Shown in pieces: positions 60,686-64,000 of a stretch of 64,000 nt of DNA. Every line of letters begins with the position of its first letter. The first letter of the stretch is position 1. The position numbers were made by a program, and so were the translations under genes. The notes beneath the pieces are model-generated. The model made no database searches and had not been told where the DNA came from. It saw only the letters and a list, made by a program, of their open reading frames with translations. The stretch is taken from the NCBI RefSeq assembly GCF_024713945.1, contig NC_134679.1:3229001-3293000 (forward strand). The letters run 5' to 3'. The stretch comes from Dermatophagoides farinae. Lineage: Eukaryota > Arthropoda > Arachnida > Sarcoptiformes > Pyroglyphidae.

Positions 60686-61887
60686 ACATTTATAGAATGA
60701 GCCATTGAGACAATGTAATAATGGAGTAAAAAATAAAAGCAAAAAGTTTTGTGATTTTCAATTTTTTTTTCAAAAAAAAAGTTCAATTCTTATTATTTAA
60801 CTGAGGAAAAAAAACTTTGCAATATTAAACACAATGCTCTCAAAAACCGATTCATCCGCGTTCGAATGATTACACTCAGCCGCTGCTGCCATGATCATCG
60901 GATGATCATCACATAGCCAAAATAATACAAAAGAATGAAATTCCATCAAAAAACAAGCCACAAATATTATGGCATCATAGTTGGGGTAAAAAAAATCCGA
61001 CAAAACTTACAGAAAAAATTAATTGAATATTTATGTTAATGGAAATCGAGAGAGAGAGAAAGAGTTAACAATGTCATGAGAATGAGCCATTTTTTTTATA
61101 CCACAAAATCTTTGTCAAGCATCACAATGTCAAGAATCAGAATTGATCAACAAACCTAGTGTATCTGTTTGTGTGTGTGCGTGTGTGTGGCTTTTAAATT
61201 ATTTTCATTATAACGCTTGGTTGAAACCTGGAAACAAAAAAAAAATGGTGACAATGTATAAAAAAACTTTTTGAAAATTCAATTTTATAAACCAAAAAAA
61301 AAAAAGAAAAAAAAAGAATTCATTGACATCACATCCATTCAATAATGTTTAATGTTCAATACTTTATGAGCATTGATGGGCGTTTCAATTTACCTTTTTC
61401 TTTTTATTATAAATAAATAAATTTATAGTCCAATTCAAACTACTCTCTGTTCAAATTGGATAATTGAAAAGAACAAAAAAAAAAATTTATCATCAATCCA
61501 TATATTGTTCATGAATTGAGAGGAAAAATTGTAAAATTCTTGTGTGGATTATCAACAAACAAACAATCTACTAAATACACAGTCATCTATGCTGAAATGG
61601 ATAGATTATTGTAATTTTTTTGTTTTGTTTTGTTTTATAGTTTGTTTACATCCATGTTTATCCACATTTTATCAAATATATAATATATAATGACAATAAT
61701 GATTATATTGAGCTATATATCGAGGTTTTTGAATGATTTTATTATTATTATTATATGTACTACTAAGGAATCAAACCATAGAATATCTATGAAAAAAAAA
61801 GAAAAAGGGAAGACGTTATTCAATGATGATTATGATTATGATGATGATGATGATGAAATGGCAATGGTATAACAGGGTAAAATACGA

Positions 61888-61926
<39 letters not shown>

Positions 61927-62608
61927 AAACGACCGTATAGAAATAATCCGCTTATAACGGTAAAATTATCTTCTTCTTCATCATCATCAATAATAATAAT
62001 AACAACAACAACAAAAAACGTTTGCAATCGAAACAACACAGAAATCTTATGGATCCAACATCACAAAGGTTTAACAGGGGGGTGTATAATGAAGGAAGTG
62101 ATGACGGAAAATCCTCTTGGTTGTTGTTGCTGCTGCTGCTGCTGATAAATACCGATAGTTCTCTATTCTAAGGATGAATGAACGAATGAATGAAATGAAA
62201 TGAATGAAACGAAATGAGCTTAAATATTATTTATTTACGTCGTAAATAAATATTTTTTTATTTATTTATTTGTTACCATCCATATCGTTCAAATGTTTTT
62301 TTTTTGTTACAATAATCATATCATTAATCGAACGCAAAATTGTTATGGTCTATCATGGTCAAAATAGTGTACACACACACATCATAAATACACAGAGACA
62401 CATGAACAAAAAAAATGAAACGATTCAAAATAAGAAATAAAAAAACAATTTTGGAGAAAAAAACCAATTCCAAATCCTATAGAATCAATGAATTTTATAT
62501 TATATTCTCTACAATAAACGTTTGTGTGTTTACATAATATCAATGTAAACGGATATTTTTATTTTTTTTTTTCATCTCATTCATTCATTTTTCGTATTTT
62601 TTTTATAG
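60511..62608 (+). other. Putative first intron of Dscam
   Basis: 2.1 kb ending in a T-rich tract and TATAG acceptor. It contains a CAT run (about 60657-60682), a GA run (61892-61922), GCT repeats (about 62130-62143) and a short near-perfect inverted repeat at 62228-62252. No extra coding exon could be identified, though the phase mismatch suggests a small one could be hidden here. Confidence 0.45.
61892..61922. repeat. (AG)15 microsatellite
   Basis: A perfect AG run of about 31 bp in the putative Dscam intron. Confidence 0.95.
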
Positions 62609-63119
62609 CTCAATCAACAATAACAATAACAAACAGTTTGTCATCACAATCAATATATCATCATCATCATCATCATCATCATTGCCTTCTTCATCGAAAA
62701 CTTTGATCAATAATCATAATAATGAAAAACGTGGACCAGAATTTTTGGTTGAACCACCTAGTTCGGTGATATTTTTAAATGATACCGGCAGTATTATAAC
62801 TTGCAGTGCCAAAGGTAAATTGATTTTTTTTTTTAATTTTGATATAGAATGTTAGTGGAAAAAATAAATTAACAAAAATTGTGCATTGTATGAACAGGAA
62901 TACCAGCACCAACAATCACATGGATACGTGCTGATGGAACACCATTATTACAGATACCTGGATTACGTCAAATACGTAAAGATTTACTTACGACACAACT
63001 TGTATATGTACCGTTTGTAGCTACCGCTTATCGGCAAGATGTCCATTCAGGTATCGTACGTTGTGTGGCCACAAATCCCGTTGGTTCCATTCAAAGCCAA
63101 GATGTCCATATTCGTGCTA
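62609..63119 (+). CDS. Dscam: Dscam-type cell adhesion molecule, exons encoding the first Ig domain (partial)
   Basis: Immunoglobulin-superfamily receptor for neuronal self-avoidance and, in arthropods, possibly immunity. Two exons are seen, 62609-62814 and 62898-63119, joined in phase 1; the second ends at GCT A|GTAAGT, so the gene continues past the window. A serine/asparagine-rich linker precedes RGPEFLVEPPSSVIFLN and ITCSAKG|IPAPTITWIRADGTP, then LLQIPGLRQIRKD, then YRQDVHSGIVRCVATNPVGS, QSQDVHIRA. This follows the Ig1 pattern of arthropod Dscam closely, including the Ig cysteine pair (ITC ... VRC) and Trp. The intron inside Ig1 is also a known Dscam feature. Whether it is the classical or a chelicerate-specific shortened Dscam cannot be told from one domain. 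Confidence 0.85.
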
Positions 63120-64000
63120 GTAAGTGATGAATTTTTCATTGTTTTTATTTAGAATTTTTTTTTAAATATCTCTTATATAAATCAAAAAAATTGCTTTATA
63201 ACCATTCATGACTCTTTAGGAGTGGTTCTTTACAAATAAAAGTAGTGAATTCTGTTAGATAACTAATCTGACATGAAAAATCTTGAAACAAAAATTAAAC
63301 AAAGAAAAAAAAGCAAATCAAAACGCCAAAAAGAGTTAATCATTGCTGTCGAAATGACCATTCTCTTTAAATTGTAATAATCCAATCATAAAAAGAAATC
63401 GAAATCATCATCATCATCATCATCATTATTATTATTATTGTCCAAAATTCTAGTTTTCGATAATAAATTGTCGTATTAAAGCTTAGAATAAAATCGTAAT
63501 AAATGTTGCAAGTATTAGTAGAGAAAATTATATAATAATTCTAGGTCATCTTTGAACCTGACGTCGTCGTCGTCGTTATCGTTGTTTTTACCCAATTGCC
63601 TTATTGGACTTACGTATGAATGATGACGAACGACGACAGGAGGACTAATAATTATGATCGATTTTTCACATGTCGACACTATGTGTGGATTTGATTCTAA
63701 CGTTTTCTCGATCCAGAAACGGATCGAACAACGAAGAAACTTTTTTTTCCATTTTTTCCCTTTTCTTGGTTCTCTAACTACTAATATTTCATCAAACACA
63801 CACAAACACACACACTTATTACATTCTGTATACATGATTGTTCAATGTGGCGATTCCGACGTATTGACGACAGCCGTCGATGACGATGAATAAACGAACC
63901 GGTTCGACCAATTGGATTCGAACCAATCGACTAGTATTGCTACAGTATAAATTAGAACAAGAAAAAAATATTTTGACATGTTAAACATACATGAACTGAG
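63120..64000 (+). other. Dscam intron, no exon seen
   Basis: Begins with GTAAGT after the Ig1 exon. It is AT-rich with CAT runs near 63404-63426. A short palindromic stretch lies at 63901-63924. The next exon, expected to encode the start of Ig2, is outside the window or not recognisable here. Confidence 0.5.

Noticed and set aside
63901-63927. T-arm-like sequence on the minus strand (ATTGG, TTCGAAT, CCAAT), resembling the 3' part of a tRNA.
   Set aside because: No D-arm or anticodon arm and no acceptor-stem partner at the right distance; the plus strand is simply an imperfect palindrome GGTTCGA...TCGAACC.
1-64000. CRISPR-like arrays, LTR or virus-like elements, LINE/SINE bodies.
   Set aside because: Short-period repeats are microsatellites without unique spacers; no reverse transcriptase, integrase, capsid or long terminal repeats were recognised. 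The only transposable element supported is the MITE.

Overview
The window looks like nuclear DNA of a small-genome arthropod, most likely an acariform mite of the house-dust-mite type. The evidence is a strongly AT-rich composition, introns mostly of 45-90 bp with clean GT-AG ends, short intergenic gaps in the gene-rich part, abundant simple repeats, and an arthropod-style gene set: Dscam, MyD88, a TRIM-NHL protein, a CUB secreted protein, acid lipases and seven-TM receptors. The species is inferred, not read.

Layout. 0.9-12.3 kb is dense: UQCRC2 (-), a small secreted protein (+), a RING-CH-like two-TM protein (+), COQ6 (+), a CUB protein (+), MRPS18C (-) and an intronless MyD88 (+). 11.8-20.0 kb is a tandem array of three roughly 2.6-3 kb units. 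Each unit holds one complete gustatory-receptor-like gene (-) plus the 3' end of MyD88, which is real in the first unit and a pseudogene fragment in the other two. Unit C also carries a 199-bp pogo-like MITE, with empty sites in units A and B. 22.8-32.7 kb is a large TRIM-NHL gene (+, 7 exons, 1710 aa as modelled). 34.8-36.2 kb is a single-exon receptor (-), and 37.3-38.8 kb is GPAT4 (-). 39.9-46.6 kb is a cluster of three acid-lipase genes (-) with different intron sets. 46.7-60.4 kb is a gene desert full of microsatellites. 60.4-63.1 kb holds the 5' exons of a Dscam-type gene (+), which runs off the right edge.

How the genes relate. UQCRC2, COQ6 and MRPS18C serve mitochondrial respiration and translation. 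GPAT4 and the lipases serve lipid synthesis and breakdown. MyD88 is the Toll adaptor. MyD88 and receptor A are tail to tail with only 65 bp between their stop codons, which explains why copies of the receptor carried a piece of MyD88 along. The three receptor copies show a conversion tract, a nested tandem duplication and a datable MITE insertion.

All multi-exon models were built by eye from splice sites, and every complete model keeps frame across all junctions. The exception is the Dscam signal-peptide exon, whose phase does not match the first Ig exon. I saw no rRNA, tRNA, CRISPR array, LTR element or virus-like element.
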